Below, in pieces: positions 1-5,234 of a stretch of DNA of 5,234 nt. A program made the translations under genes and the position numbers. Source of the DNA: an uncultured Clostridia bacterium (GTDB lineage: Bacteria; Bacillota; Clostridia; Oscillospirales; Oscillospiraceae); assembly GCA_946187475.1 (NCBI GenBank), contig CAMHRJ010000172.1, positions 1 through 5,234 on the forward strand, read 5' to 3'. The stretch's first letter is position 1. Every line of letters begins with the position of its first letter. The notes under the pieces are model-generated. The model saw only the letters and a list, made by a program, of their open reading frames with translations, did not search any database and was not told the origin of the DNA.

Positions 1-1
1 G

Positions 2-613
2 CGCACGCTGAAGCTCGTCTGGGCGCAGGACGTGCTGGACGACACCAACTGCACCCCGGTGCTGGAGCTGGAGGACGGGCATCCCTATCTCTACATCTCC
101 ACCTCCTTCCATGCCGGCTGGCGCGCGGCGGAAAACTCCACCGCCACGATCCCGGTCTGGAAGATCGACGGCCTCAACGGCGCCGTGGTCTGGCAGCATG
201 ACTACGTCTGCGAAACCCAGTCCGGCGTCTCCGGCGGCGTTCAGGGCACCCTGGCCCTGGGCAAGAACGAGCTGTCCGACCTGATCTTCGTCCCTGTGGC
301 CCGCACCGGCGGCAGCACCGCCAGCGCCGGCATTCTGGCCGCTCTGGACAAGCACACCGGCGAGACGGTCTGGGAATTCCCCACGGCGGTCTACAGCTGG
401 AGCAGTCCGGTGGATTTCTATGACGACAACGGCAAGGGCTATCTGATCTACTGCACCTCCGGCGGTTACATGTACCTGCTGGACGGCAAGACCGGTGAAA
501 AGCTGGACGGCATCGACCTGGACGGCAATATCGAGGCCAGCGCCGTCATGGTGAACGACACCGTGGTGGTGGGCCACCGCAGCCAGCGGGTCTTCGGCAT
601 CAAGGTCAAATAA
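2..613 (+). CDS. PQQ-like beta-propeller repeat protein, C-terminal part (start lies outside window)
   Basis: The reading frame is open from base 2 to the TAA at 611-613 (203 codons). There is no start signal in the window: the GTG at 32 has no ribosome-binding site and the frame is open upstream of it, so the gene is cut at its 5' end. The protein shows repeated propeller-blade motifs of the PQQ/WD-like kind: WKIDGLNGAVVW (fragment residues 53-64), ALDKHTGETVW (114-124) and YLLDGKTGEKLD (158-169). Each has the 'x-L/I-D-x-x-T/N-G-x-x-x-W' turn. The fragment closes with VVVGHRSQRVFGIKVK, a typical final blade strand. Proteins of this fold are often exported and act as binding or scaffold proteins, and most bacterial 'PQQ-like' members do not bind PQQ. 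The missing N-terminus would hold any signal peptide or anchor, so location cannot be judged. There is no C-terminal membrane segment or sorting signal. The ligand is unknown. The gene converges on the purB-purA-hydrolase operon. Confidence 0.85.
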   Translation, partial: RTLKLVWAQDVLDDTNCTPVLELEDGHPYLYISTSFHAGWRAAENSTATIPVWKIDGLNGAVVWQHDYVCETQSGVSGGVQGTLALGKNELSDLIFVPVARTGGSTASAGILAALDKHTGETVWEFPTAVYSWSSPVDFYDDNGKGYLIYCTSGGYMYLLDGKTGEKLDGIDLDGNIEASAVMVNDTVVVGHRSQRVFGIKVK

Positions 614-622
614 TTGAAACGC

Positions 623-670
623 AAAAAAACAGCGGCTTGAAGCTTGAAGCTTCAAGCCGCTGTTTGTTAT
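623..670. terminator. Bidirectional intrinsic terminator between convergent genes
   Basis: A perfect 17-bp inverted repeat has its left arm at 627-643 (AAACAGCGGCTTGAAGC) and its right arm at 649-665 (GCTTCAAGCCGCTGTTT), with a 5-nt TTGAA loop at 644-648. The GC-rich core (AGCGGC/GCCGCT) is flanked by A7 at 623-629, which reads as a seven-U tract on the minus strand, and by TGTTTGTTATAT on the plus-strand side. It begins 13 nt after the stop of the propeller gene (611-613) and ends 8 nt beyond the stop of the leftward hydrolase gene (674-676). It therefore most likely ends both transcription units. The minus-strand U tract is the better of the two. Confidence 0.93.
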
Positions 671-673
671 ATC

Positions 674-1606
674 TTACAGGTTGTTTTCTTTCAGAAACTC
701 CAGCACGTCGTCGATGACCTCATGGCCTCTGGGGTCCAGATGAATCTCGTGGCGTCTGCCGGGATAGAGCTTCATGCGCACGTTGGTGTGGCCGGATTTC
801 AGATAGCTTTCATAGCTTGCCTTCACCAGCTCCCCATAGCTGCCCACGGGATCGTCCGCGCCGGAGATCAGGAAGATCGGCAGATCCTGGGGCGTGCCCC
901 GGTAGATTTTGTCCGAAATGCAGTACCGAATCAGGGTGAACAGATCGTGGAACCCCTGGTTGGAGAAGGTGAACCCGCTGATGGGGTCCTCCAGAACCCG
1001 GTCCACGTAATCCGGGTCGGGGGAAAGCCAGTCGGAATTCGTGCGATGCTCCGTCCGATCTTCATAGCTGCCGAAGGCAGACTTCTGCAGCAGCTTTCCC
1101 GGTTTCTTTCCCTGCAGGGCGGAGAGGGCCGCAGCGCCGAAAATGGCTTTTTTCAGATCGGGGTGGGGGCCGCCGGTGGCGCAAATGATCGCCGCGGCGT
1201 AATCCTTCCCGCGCTCCCCGATGCAGGTGCGGCAGACGAAGGAGCCCATGGAGTATCCGAAGAGCACGATGGGCAGGCCAGGATGCCGGGAACGGATGAA
1301 CTCCGTCATTTGGAAGGTGTCCTCCCGAAAGACCCGGCCGGTCTTGTTGGCGGTGCCGAAATAGCCGAAGGGGTAGTCCTCGCTGATGGACTTGCCGTGG
1401 CCCAGATGGCTGTGGCCATAGACAGCGTAGCCCGCGGCGTTGAACTGCTCGGCGAGACTGTCATAGCGGTGGATGTGCTCCATCATGCCGTGGATCAGCT
1501 GCACCACACCGCGAATCTCTCCGTCCTCAGGCAGCCAGCAGAGAGCGTTGATCTCGCAGTCGCCCACCACCGAGGGGAAGGAGAACTCCGATCTGACGGT
1601 ACCCAT
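674..1606 (-). CDS. Alpha/beta hydrolase, monoacylglycerol lipase / lysophospholipase-like (Hydrolase_4 type)
   Basis: This is a 310-residue predicted cytoplasmic serine hydrolase with no signal peptide or membrane segment. Visible motifs, in order, are HGMMEHIHRYD (39-49, the HGxxEH oxyanion-hole region of the monoacylglycerol lipase/lysophospholipase group), GHG (69-71), GYSMGS (117-122, nucleophile elbow with Ser119), ISGADDPVG (247-255, probable acid Asp252) and RRHEI (284-288, probable catalytic His286). The triad Ser-Asp-His is therefore complete, and the length is usual for the family. The probable reaction is hydrolysis of an ester such as a monoglyceride, lysophospholipid or other small acyl ester; the substrate cannot be told from sequence. 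The ATG (1606-1604) directly abuts the purA TAA (1609-1607). An AAGGTG ribosome-binding site lies inside the last purA codons (1613-1618) with a 6-nt spacer, so translation is probably coupled to purA. This is the last gene of the operon, before the terminator at 623-670. An oddity is GHSHLGHG at 64-71, where relatives usually have DHRGHG. Confidence 0.9.
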   Translation of the reverse strand: MGTVRSEFSFPSVVGDCEINALCWLPEDGEIRGVVQLIHGMMEHIHRYDSLAEQFNAAGYAVYGHSHLGHGKSISEDYPFGYFGTANKTGRVFREDTFQMTEFIRSRHPGLPIVLFGYSMGSFVCRTCIGERGKDYAAAIICATGGPHPDLKKAIFGAAALSALQGKKPGKLLQKSAFGSYEDRTEHRTNSDWLSPDPDYVDRVLEDPISGFTFSNQGFHDLFTLIRYCISDKIYRGTPQDLPIFLISGADDPVGSYGELVKASYESYLKSGHTNVRMKLYPGRRHEIHLDPRGHEVIDDVLEFLKENNL

Positions 1607-2881
1607 TTAGAACACCTTGATGTAGGCGTCACGATCCGCGCCCACGGAGATATACTTGATGTGGCAGTGCACGGCCGCCTCCAGATAGCGCACATAGTCG
1701 ATGGCCTCCTGGGGCAGATCGCTGAGCTTCCGGGCGCCGGAAATGTCGCAGTGGAAGCCGGGCAGATATTCATAAACGGGCTTTGCCTTGTTCAGATCCA
1801 CGCCGATGGGGAAGCGGTCGGTGCGCTTGCCGTCGATCTCGTAGGCCACGCAGACCGGAATCTTGTCCATGTAGCTGAGCACGTCCATCTTCGTCAGGGC
1901 GATGGTGGTGCAGCCCTGCATCTTCACGCCGTAGCGGGAGGCCACCACGTCGAAGCCGCCCACCCGGCGGGGTCTGCCGGTGGCAGCGCCGTATTCGCCG
2001 CCGGCCTCACGCAGGGCGTCAGCCTCGGGACCGAACATTTCGCAGGTAAACGGGCCTTCGCCCACGCAGCTGGAATAGGCCTTCATGATGCCGATGACGT
2101 TGTCCAGCCTCGTGTCCGGGATGCCTGCACCCAGGGTGGCATAGGCTGCGATGGTGCTGGAGCCGGAGGTGTAGGGATAGATGCCGTAGTCGATGTCCCG
2201 CAGGGCGCCCAGCTGAGCCTCAAAGAGGACGGACTTGTTGTCCTCAATGGCCTCGTGCAGGTAGTCCGTGGTGTCGCAGACGTAGTCCTTGAAGGGCATG
2301 GCGTAGGTGTCGATCCAGTCCATCATCTCGTCCAACTGAATGGCTTCATGGCCGTAGCCGTTGACAATGAAGAGGTTCTTCCACTCCAGAATGTCCGCAA
2401 GTCTTGCCTTCAGGGCGTCACGATCCTTCAGATCGCCCATGCGCAGGGACTTCTTCATGTATTTGTCGGAGTAGGCAGGGGAGATGCCGCGGCGGGTGGA
2501 GCCGAACTTTTTGTCGGCCAGACGGTCTTCCTCCAGGCAGTCCAGCAGCTTGTGATAAGGCATGCAGATGCAGGCCTTGTCGCTGATCTTCAGATGCCGG
2601 GGCGTGACCTCGATGCCGCCGTCGCGGATGCGTCCGATCTCGTTGAAGAGATGCTCGGTGTCGATGACCATGCCGGGGCCCATGACGTTCACGGTCTCAT
2701 CTCTGAGAATGCCGCTGGGCAGCAGGTTCAGAACGAACTTACCCTTGTCGTTGATGACGGTGTGACCGGCGTTGTTGCCGCCCTGATAGCGGACGACCAC
2801 GTCATATTTCTGGCTGAGAAGGTCGACCATGCGGCCCTTGCCTTCGTCGCCCCAGTTGATGCCTACGATGGATGTTAACAT
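1607..2881 (-). CDS. purA: Adenylosuccinate synthetase (IMP-aspartate ligase), divergent clostridial-type form
   Basis: This 424-residue cytoplasmic enzyme makes adenylosuccinate from IMP, L-aspartate and GTP, the first step of the IMP-to-AMP branch. Family motifs are GINWGDEGKG (7-16, catalytic Asp12, P-loop-like), RYQGGNNAGHT (31-41, catalytic His40), GSTRRGISPAY (127-137), FEAQLGALRDID (220-231), KAYSSCVGEGPF (267-278), GAATGRPRRVG (298-308, aspartate loop), LTKMDVL (329-335, guanine recognition) and SVGADRD (412-418). Length is normal for the family (about 420-430). Several positions differ from the E. coli/Bacillus enzymes: Q223-L224 replaces A-Q in the IMP motif, Lys143 replaces Arg, and Ala replaces the first Thr of TTGR. 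Part of this pattern I recall from other clostridial PurA proteins. The ATG at 2881 is chosen over an in-frame ATG at 2914 because AGGAGGT (2889-2895) sits 7 nt upstream of it and the protein then starts at the usual place. purB lies 19 nt upstream and the hydrolase 0 nt downstream, so the three are probably one operon. Confidence 0.96.
   Translation of the reverse strand: MLTSIVGINWGDEGKGRMVDLLSQKYDVVVRYQGGNNAGHTVINDKGKFVLNLLPSGILRDETVNVMGPGMVIDTEHLFNEIGRIRDGGIEVTPRHLKISDKACICMPYHKLLDCLEEDRLADKKFGSTRRGISPAYSDKYMKKSLRMGDLKDRDALKARLADILEWKNLFIVNGYGHEAIQLDEMMDWIDTYAMPFKDYVCDTTDYLHEAIEDNKSVLFEAQLGALRDIDYGIYPYTSGSSTIAAYATLGAGIPDTRLDNVIGIMKAYSSCVGEGPFTCEMFGPEADALREAGGEYGAATGRPRRVGGFDVVASRYGVKMQGCTTIALTKMDVLSYMDKIPVCVAYEIDGKRTDRFPIGVDLNKAKPVYEYLPGFHCDISGARKLSDLPQEAIDYVRYLEAAVHCHIKYISVGADRDAYIKVF
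1613..1618 (-). promoter_or_regulatory. Ribosome-binding site of the hydrolase gene, inside the purA 3' end
   Basis: On the minus strand AAGGTG lies 6 nt before the ATG at 1606. It is made of the purA codons for Lys and Val just before the Phe codon and TAA. This supports the ATG chosen and suggests that ribosomes finishing purA re-initiate on the hydrolase. Confidence 0.6.
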
Positions 2882-2888
2882 GTCGTTT

Positions 2889-2895
2889 ACCTCCT
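2889..2895 (-). promoter_or_regulatory. Ribosome-binding site of purA (decides the start)
   Basis: On the minus strand AGGAGGT lies 7 nt before the ATG at 2881, within the 19-nt purB-purA gap. The alternative in-frame ATG at 2914 would lie inside the purB coding region and would place the Shine-Dalgarno sequence inside the protein. The start at 2881 is therefore preferred. Confidence 0.85.
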
Positions 2896-2900
2896 GATAC

Positions 2901-4334
2901 TTACACGGAAACAACCGCTTCCTGCCCCAGGCAGTCGGCGTATTGCTCCAGAACCGGCTTCACCTGCTCCCGGAGGAAGGTCTCCGTCTGCTGCAGGGCC
3001 ATGCCGGTGAATTTCATGGGATCGCTGACCGCCTCCAGCTCTTCGCTGGTGAGGCCGAACACGGGGTCGGCGAGAATGCGGTCAAAGAGATCGTTGGGCT
3101 TGCCGTTGAGCTTGACTTCCTTCGCCGCGGCCACGCTGTGCTGGCGGATGGCCTCGTGGAGGGTCTGGCGGTCGCCGCCCTTTTCCTTCACGCAGTACAT
3201 GAGGATGTTCTCCGTGGCCATGAAGGGCAGCTCATCGTTCAGGAGCTTCGCCGCCATCTTGGGATAGACGGTCATGCCCCGGATGATGTTCAGATAGAGA
3301 TTCAGGATGCCGTCCACGGCCAGGAAGGCCTCCGGAATGCTGATGCGGCGGTTGGCGCTGTCGTCCAGGGTGCGCTCAAACCACTGGGTGGCGGCGGTGA
3401 CGGCGGTGTTCTGCACATCGCACATGACGTACCGGGCCAGAGACGCAATGCGCTCCGAACGCATGGGATTGCGCTTATAGGCCATGGCGCTGGAGCCGAT
3501 CTGGCCGGCCTCGAAGGGCTCGTCCACCACCTTCAGGTGGCTGAGCAGGCGAATGTCGTTGGAGAACTTCGCCGCGCTCTGGGCCACGCCGCAGAGCACC
3601 TGCAGCACCTGGAAGTCCACCTTCCGGCTGTAGGTCTGGCCGCTGACGGGGTAGGCCCCGGGCATATCCATCTTGGCGCAGATCTTTTTTTCCAGTTCCA
3701 CCACCTTGTCGGCGTCGCCGTCGAAGAGGGCCAGGAAGCTGGCGCCGGTGCCGGTGGTGCCCTTGCAGCCCAGCAGACGCAAATGCTCCAGCTGGAAGTT
3801 CAGCTGCTCCAGGTCCATCAGCAGGTCCTGCATCCACAGCGTTGCCCGTTTGCCCATGGTGGTGGGCTGGGCCGCCTGGAAATGGGTGTAGGCCAGGGTG
3901 GGGAGGGCCTTGTGCTTCTCCGCGAAGTCTGCCAGAGCGGACAGCACGTTCACCAGCATGCCCCGCACCAGCTTCAGTCCGTCGCGCATCAGCAGAATGT
4001 CGGTGTTGTCGCCCACATAGCAGCTGGTGGCGCCCAGGTGGATGATGCCCCGGGCATTGGGGCATTTCTCGCCGTAGGTCAGCACGTGGGCCATGACGTC
4101 ATGGCGCACCTCGTGCTCCCGGGCGGCGGCAAATTCGTAGTCGATGTCCTCCACGTGGGCCTTCAGCTCGTCGATCTGCTCCTGGGTGATGGGGAGCCCC
4201 AGCTCCCGCTCACTCTCCGCCAGAGCGATCCAGAGTCTGCGCCAGGTGGTGAACTTGGTATCGTCGGAGAAAAGCTTCTGCATCTCCTTCCCGGCGTACC
4301 GGGCGCACAGGGGATTGGTGTATGTATCGTGCAT
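2901..4334 (-). CDS. purB: Adenylosuccinate lyase, long (clostridial/animal-like) form
   Basis: This 477-residue cytoplasmic lyase of the aspartase/fumarase superfamily splits adenylosuccinate into AMP and fumarate, and SAICAR into AICAR and fumarate. Motifs are RHDVMAHV (77-84), HLGATS (99-104), THFQAAQPTTMGKR (150-163, with a His of the general-acid region at 151), the mobile signature loop GSSAMAYKRNPMRSE (280-294, catalytic Ser at 281/282) and ERTLDDSANRR (320-330). The signature differs from the usual GSSxMPxKxNP by Ala284 in place of Pro. The length, and the MRSERxxSLARY stretch after the loop, match the longer human-like branch rather than the roughly 430-residue Bacillus type. The ATG at 4334 is preferred over one at 4361 because AAAGGA (4344-4349) lies 9 nt upstream and MHDTYTNPL is a normal N-terminus for this branch. 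The upstream ATG has no ribosome-binding site. It is the first gene of the purB-purA-hydrolase operon, and purA follows after 19 nt. Confidence 0.97.
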   Translation of the reverse strand: MHDTYTNPLCARYAGKEMQKLFSDDTKFTTWRRLWIALAESERELGLPITQEQIDELKAHVEDIDYEFAAAREHEVRHDVMAHVLTYGEKCPNARGIIHLGATSCYVGDNTDILLMRDGLKLVRGMLVNVLSALADFAEKHKALPTLAYTHFQAAQPTTMGKRATLWMQDLLMDLEQLNFQLEHLRLLGCKGTTGTGASFLALFDGDADKVVELEKKICAKMDMPGAYPVSGQTYSRKVDFQVLQVLCGVAQSAAKFSNDIRLLSHLKVVDEPFEAGQIGSSAMAYKRNPMRSERIASLARYVMCDVQNTAVTAATQWFERTLDDSANRRISIPEAFLAVDGILNLYLNIIRGMTVYPKMAAKLLNDELPFMATENILMYCVKEKGGDRQTLHEAIRQHSVAAAKEVKLNGKPNDLFDRILADPVFGLTSEELEAVSDPMKFTGMALQQTETFLREQVKPVLEQYADCLGQEAVVSV

Positions 4335-4343
4335 GGGCGTTCG

Positions 4344-4349
4344 TCCTTT
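4344..4349 (-). promoter_or_regulatory. Ribosome-binding site of purB
   Basis: On the minus strand AAAGGA (within GGAAAGGAC) lies 9 nt before the ATG at 4334. It supports that start over the in-frame ATG at 4361, which is preceded by TTTCCCGCG with no purine-rich site. Confidence 0.65.
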
Positions 4350-4361
4350 CCGAATCCGCAT

Positions 4362-4445
4362 CGCGGGAAAAATGCATTACACTTTACTGTACCATAATCT
4401 CGTGGAAAAAGAAATAGAGAAATCGCATTTTTATCCTGATTTTTG
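4362..4445 (-). promoter_or_regulatory. AT-rich leader region, probable location of the purB operon promoter
   Basis: This stretch is much richer in A+T than the flanking genes and lies directly upstream of purB, so it probably carries the operon's promoter. The best -10-like hexamer on the minus strand is TGTAAT (4376-4381, 5/6 to TATAAT), which would give a leader of about 35 nt. No good -35 lies at 16-18 nt from it, so the exact promoter is not settled. An 8-bp inverted repeat, AAAAATGC (4368-4375) and GCATTTTT (4425-4432), brackets the stretch. I see no purine-riboswitch core and no clear PurR-type CGAA/TTCG box pair. Confidence 0.35.
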
Positions 4446-4461
4446 AAAAGATTCGCCTTGC

Positions 4462-4474
4462 ATCTGCGATCTGC
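4462..4474. repeat. Short tandem direct repeat in the divergent intergenic region
   Basis: ATCTGC occurs twice, one base apart (4462-4467 and 4469-4474), giving GCATCTGCGATCTGCAT over 4460-4476. It lies between purB and the DUF975 gene, about 90 nt upstream of the DUF975 -10 box and upstream of the AT-rich purB leader. It could be a protein-binding site or chance; the sequence alone cannot tell. Confidence 0.3.
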
Positions 4475-4541
4475 ATTCCCGCCGGAACGCTGCCGCGCCA
4501 CCGGTACGCCTGGGAGACAGGTCCTTTTTTCACAGCAGGGG

Positions 4542-4570
4542 TGGAAATGGGGCGAAGTTTCTGCTATAAT
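4542..4570 (+). promoter_or_regulatory. Extended -10 promoter of the DUF975 gene
   Basis: TGCTATAAT at 4562-4570 is a perfect -10 hexamer (TATAAT, 4565-4570) with the extended TGn element. A weak -35, TGGAAA (4542-4547, 4/6 to TTGACA), lies exactly 17 nt upstream. Transcription would start near 4577, leaving a short leader of about 30 nt before the ATG at 4608. This is the pattern of a housekeeping sigma-70/sigma-A promoter. Confidence 0.8.
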
Positions 4571-4589
4571 CGAATGCACCGAAATCAAC

Positions 4590-4599
4590 AAGGAGGTGG
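4590..4599 (+). promoter_or_regulatory. Ribosome-binding site of the DUF975 gene
   Basis: AAGGAGGTGG is a near-complete match to the anti-Shine-Dalgarno sequence. The GGAGG core ends 11 nt before the ATG at 4608, which is slightly long but workable. No other start codon in this frame is better placed. Confidence 0.8.
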
Positions 4600-4607
4600 C
4601 GATCTCC

Positions 4608-5234
4608 ATGGATCGTACCCTGCTCAAGCGCGACGCCCGGGAGCGCATGCGCCGCTATCAGCCCAATCCCATCGTGATCGGCCTGATCGTCTTTGCCCTG
4701 TGCTATATCCTCGAGCGTCTGATCGTCAACGTCATGGGCCTGAACTTCCAGTTCAATATCTCCAACTGGAACGTGAACAACCCGGATGAGATGATGGCCC
4801 TGTTCGATGACATCCAAAAGCAATACATGCGCCAGCTGGCAGACTACAGCCCCAGCTTCTTCGGCTGTGTCCTGGCCGTCGCCCTTGGCCTGATGGAGCT
4901 CATGGTCAACACTGGCAAGACCATCTATGCCCTGCACGTCACCCGGGAGGAAAAGGCCGACTACGGCAACCTCCTGGACGGCTTCGCGGTGTTCAGCCGC
5001 GTGGTGATCCTCTCGGTGCTGGAGGGCGTCTTCATCCTCCTCTGGTCGCTGCTGCTGATCGTCCCCGGCATCATCGCAAGCTATCGTTACCGCCAGGCCA
5101 TCTACCTGCTGCTGGACCACCCGGACTACACGCCCATGCAGTGCCTCCGCCTGAGCAGTGAAATGATGCGCGGCCACAAGATGGAGCTTTTCACCCTGGA
5201 TCTGAGCTTTCTGGGTTGGGAGATCCTGCGGGCG
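4608..5234 (+). CDS. DUF975 family integral membrane protein (3' end outside window)
   Basis: The frame is open from the ATG at 4608 to the window edge (209 codons, no stop), so the gene is cut at its 3' end. The N-terminus is basic (LKRDARERMRRY, 6-17), consistent with a cytoplasmic start. Hydrophobic segments lie at about 21-41, 82-100 and 131-156. Between the first two is a polar, Asn/Asp-rich stretch (about 45-81) that would face outside. The diagnostic part is LLWSLLLIVPGIIASYRY (144-161), followed by AIYLLLDHPDYTP (164-176), LSSEMMRGHKMELF (182-195) and LDLSFLGW (197-204). These match the conserved LWsLLxIiPGI...SxxmMxGhK...LdLSFxgW pattern I know from DUF975 proteins, which are common in Firmicutes and have no established function. 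The gene is divergent from purB, with its own extended -10 promoter (4542-4570) and strong ribosome-binding site. Nothing in the window links it to purine metabolism. Confidence 0.88.
   Translation, partial: MDRTLLKRDARERMRRYQPNPIVIGLIVFALCYILERLIVNVMGLNFQFNISNWNVNNPDEMMALFDDIQKQYMRQLADYSPSFFGCVLAVALGLMELMVNTGKTIYALHVTREEKADYGNLLDGFAVFSRVVILSVLEGVFILLWSLLLIVPGIIASYRYRQAIYLLLDHPDYTPMQCLRLSSEMMRGHKMELFTLDLSFLGWEILRA

Noticed and set aside
644..2878. A 744-codon open frame on the plus strand, antisense to the hydrolase and purA.
   Set aside because: It lies opposite two clearly real genes, has no ribosome-binding site, and begins inside the terminator hairpin. Its translation is the Ala/Val/Gly/His/Asp-rich, low-complexity product expected from the antisense of GC-rich coding DNA.
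2882..2914. An 11-residue N-terminal extension of PurA using the ATG at 2914.
   Set aside because: It overlaps the end of purB and would bury the AGGAGGT ribosome-binding site. The family starts at the position given by the ATG at 2881.
2943..4397. A 484-codon open frame on the plus strand, antisense to purB.
   Set aside because: It is a shadow of purB with the same His/Gln/Val/Gly-rich composition. It has no start signals or recognisable domain.
4393..4398. CATAAT on the plus strand as a second promoter for the DUF975 gene.
   Set aside because: It has no acceptable -35 at 16-18 nt, and the promoter with TATAAT at 4565-4570 is far better and closer to the start.
4508..4530. A possible rho-independent terminator on the plus strand (CCTG-GGAGA-CAGG followed by TCC and T6).
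   Set aside because: The stem is only 4 bp plus one wobble pair, and CC interrupts the stem-to-T-tract junction. There is no plus-strand gene upstream that would need it.
4163..4648. A 161-codon minus-strand frame running from the DUF975 start through the intergenic region into purB.
   Set aside because: It overlaps purB in another frame and crosses the DUF975 promoter and ribosome-binding site. The product has no domain-like features.
4530..5177. A 215-codon open frame on the minus strand opposite the DUF975 gene.
   Set aside because: It is the antisense of a gene with family-level motifs, a promoter and a ribosome-binding site. Its product is Asp/His/Gln/Val-rich with no recognisable motif, and no ribosome-binding site was seen.

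Overview
The window looks like chromosomal DNA from a GC-rich member of the Clostridia, with an Oscillospirales/Ruminococcaceae-type gut Firmicute as the best guess. The reasons are strong AGGAGG ribosome-binding sites, a long PurB of the clostridial/animal type, a divergent PurA that matches the form I recall from clostridia, and a DUF975 membrane protein, a family common in Firmicutes. GC is roughly 60% by eye. The taxonomic call is an inference, since no rRNA or marker gene is present.

Layout. Bases 2-613 (+) hold the C-terminal 203 codons of a PQQ-like beta-propeller protein whose start lies off the left edge. It converges on a three-gene leftward operon. The two transcription units share one hairpin (623-670) with a 17-bp perfect stem and T-rich tracts on both sides, an apparent bidirectional terminator. 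The leftward operon, in transcription order, is purB (4334-2901), purA (2881-1607) and an alpha/beta hydrolase of the monoacylglycerol lipase/lysophospholipase type (1606-674). The gaps are 19 nt and 0 nt. A 273-nt intergenic region (4335-4607) separates purB from a divergent rightward gene for a DUF975 integral membrane protein (4608 to the right edge, truncated). That gene has a clear extended -10 promoter (TGCTATAAT) and a strong Shine-Dalgarno sequence.

How the genes work together. PurA (IMP + Asp + GTP to adenylosuccinate) and PurB (adenylosuccinate to AMP + fumarate) are the two steps of the IMP-to-AMP branch, and PurB also acts earlier on SAICAR. Their co-transcription makes functional sense. 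The hydrolase is translationally adjacent to purA, but its substrate and any link to purines are unknown. The propeller protein and the DUF975 protein appear to be independent units.

No mobile element, CRISPR array, tRNA, rRNA or phage signature was seen. I found no convincing undescribed system. The points most worth a second look are the concerted active-site differences in PurA, the hydrolase coupled to the AMP branch, and unexplained sequence structure in the purB/DUF975 divergent region. Very long open frames antisense to purA, purB and the hydrolase (up to 744 codons) are judged to be composition artefacts.
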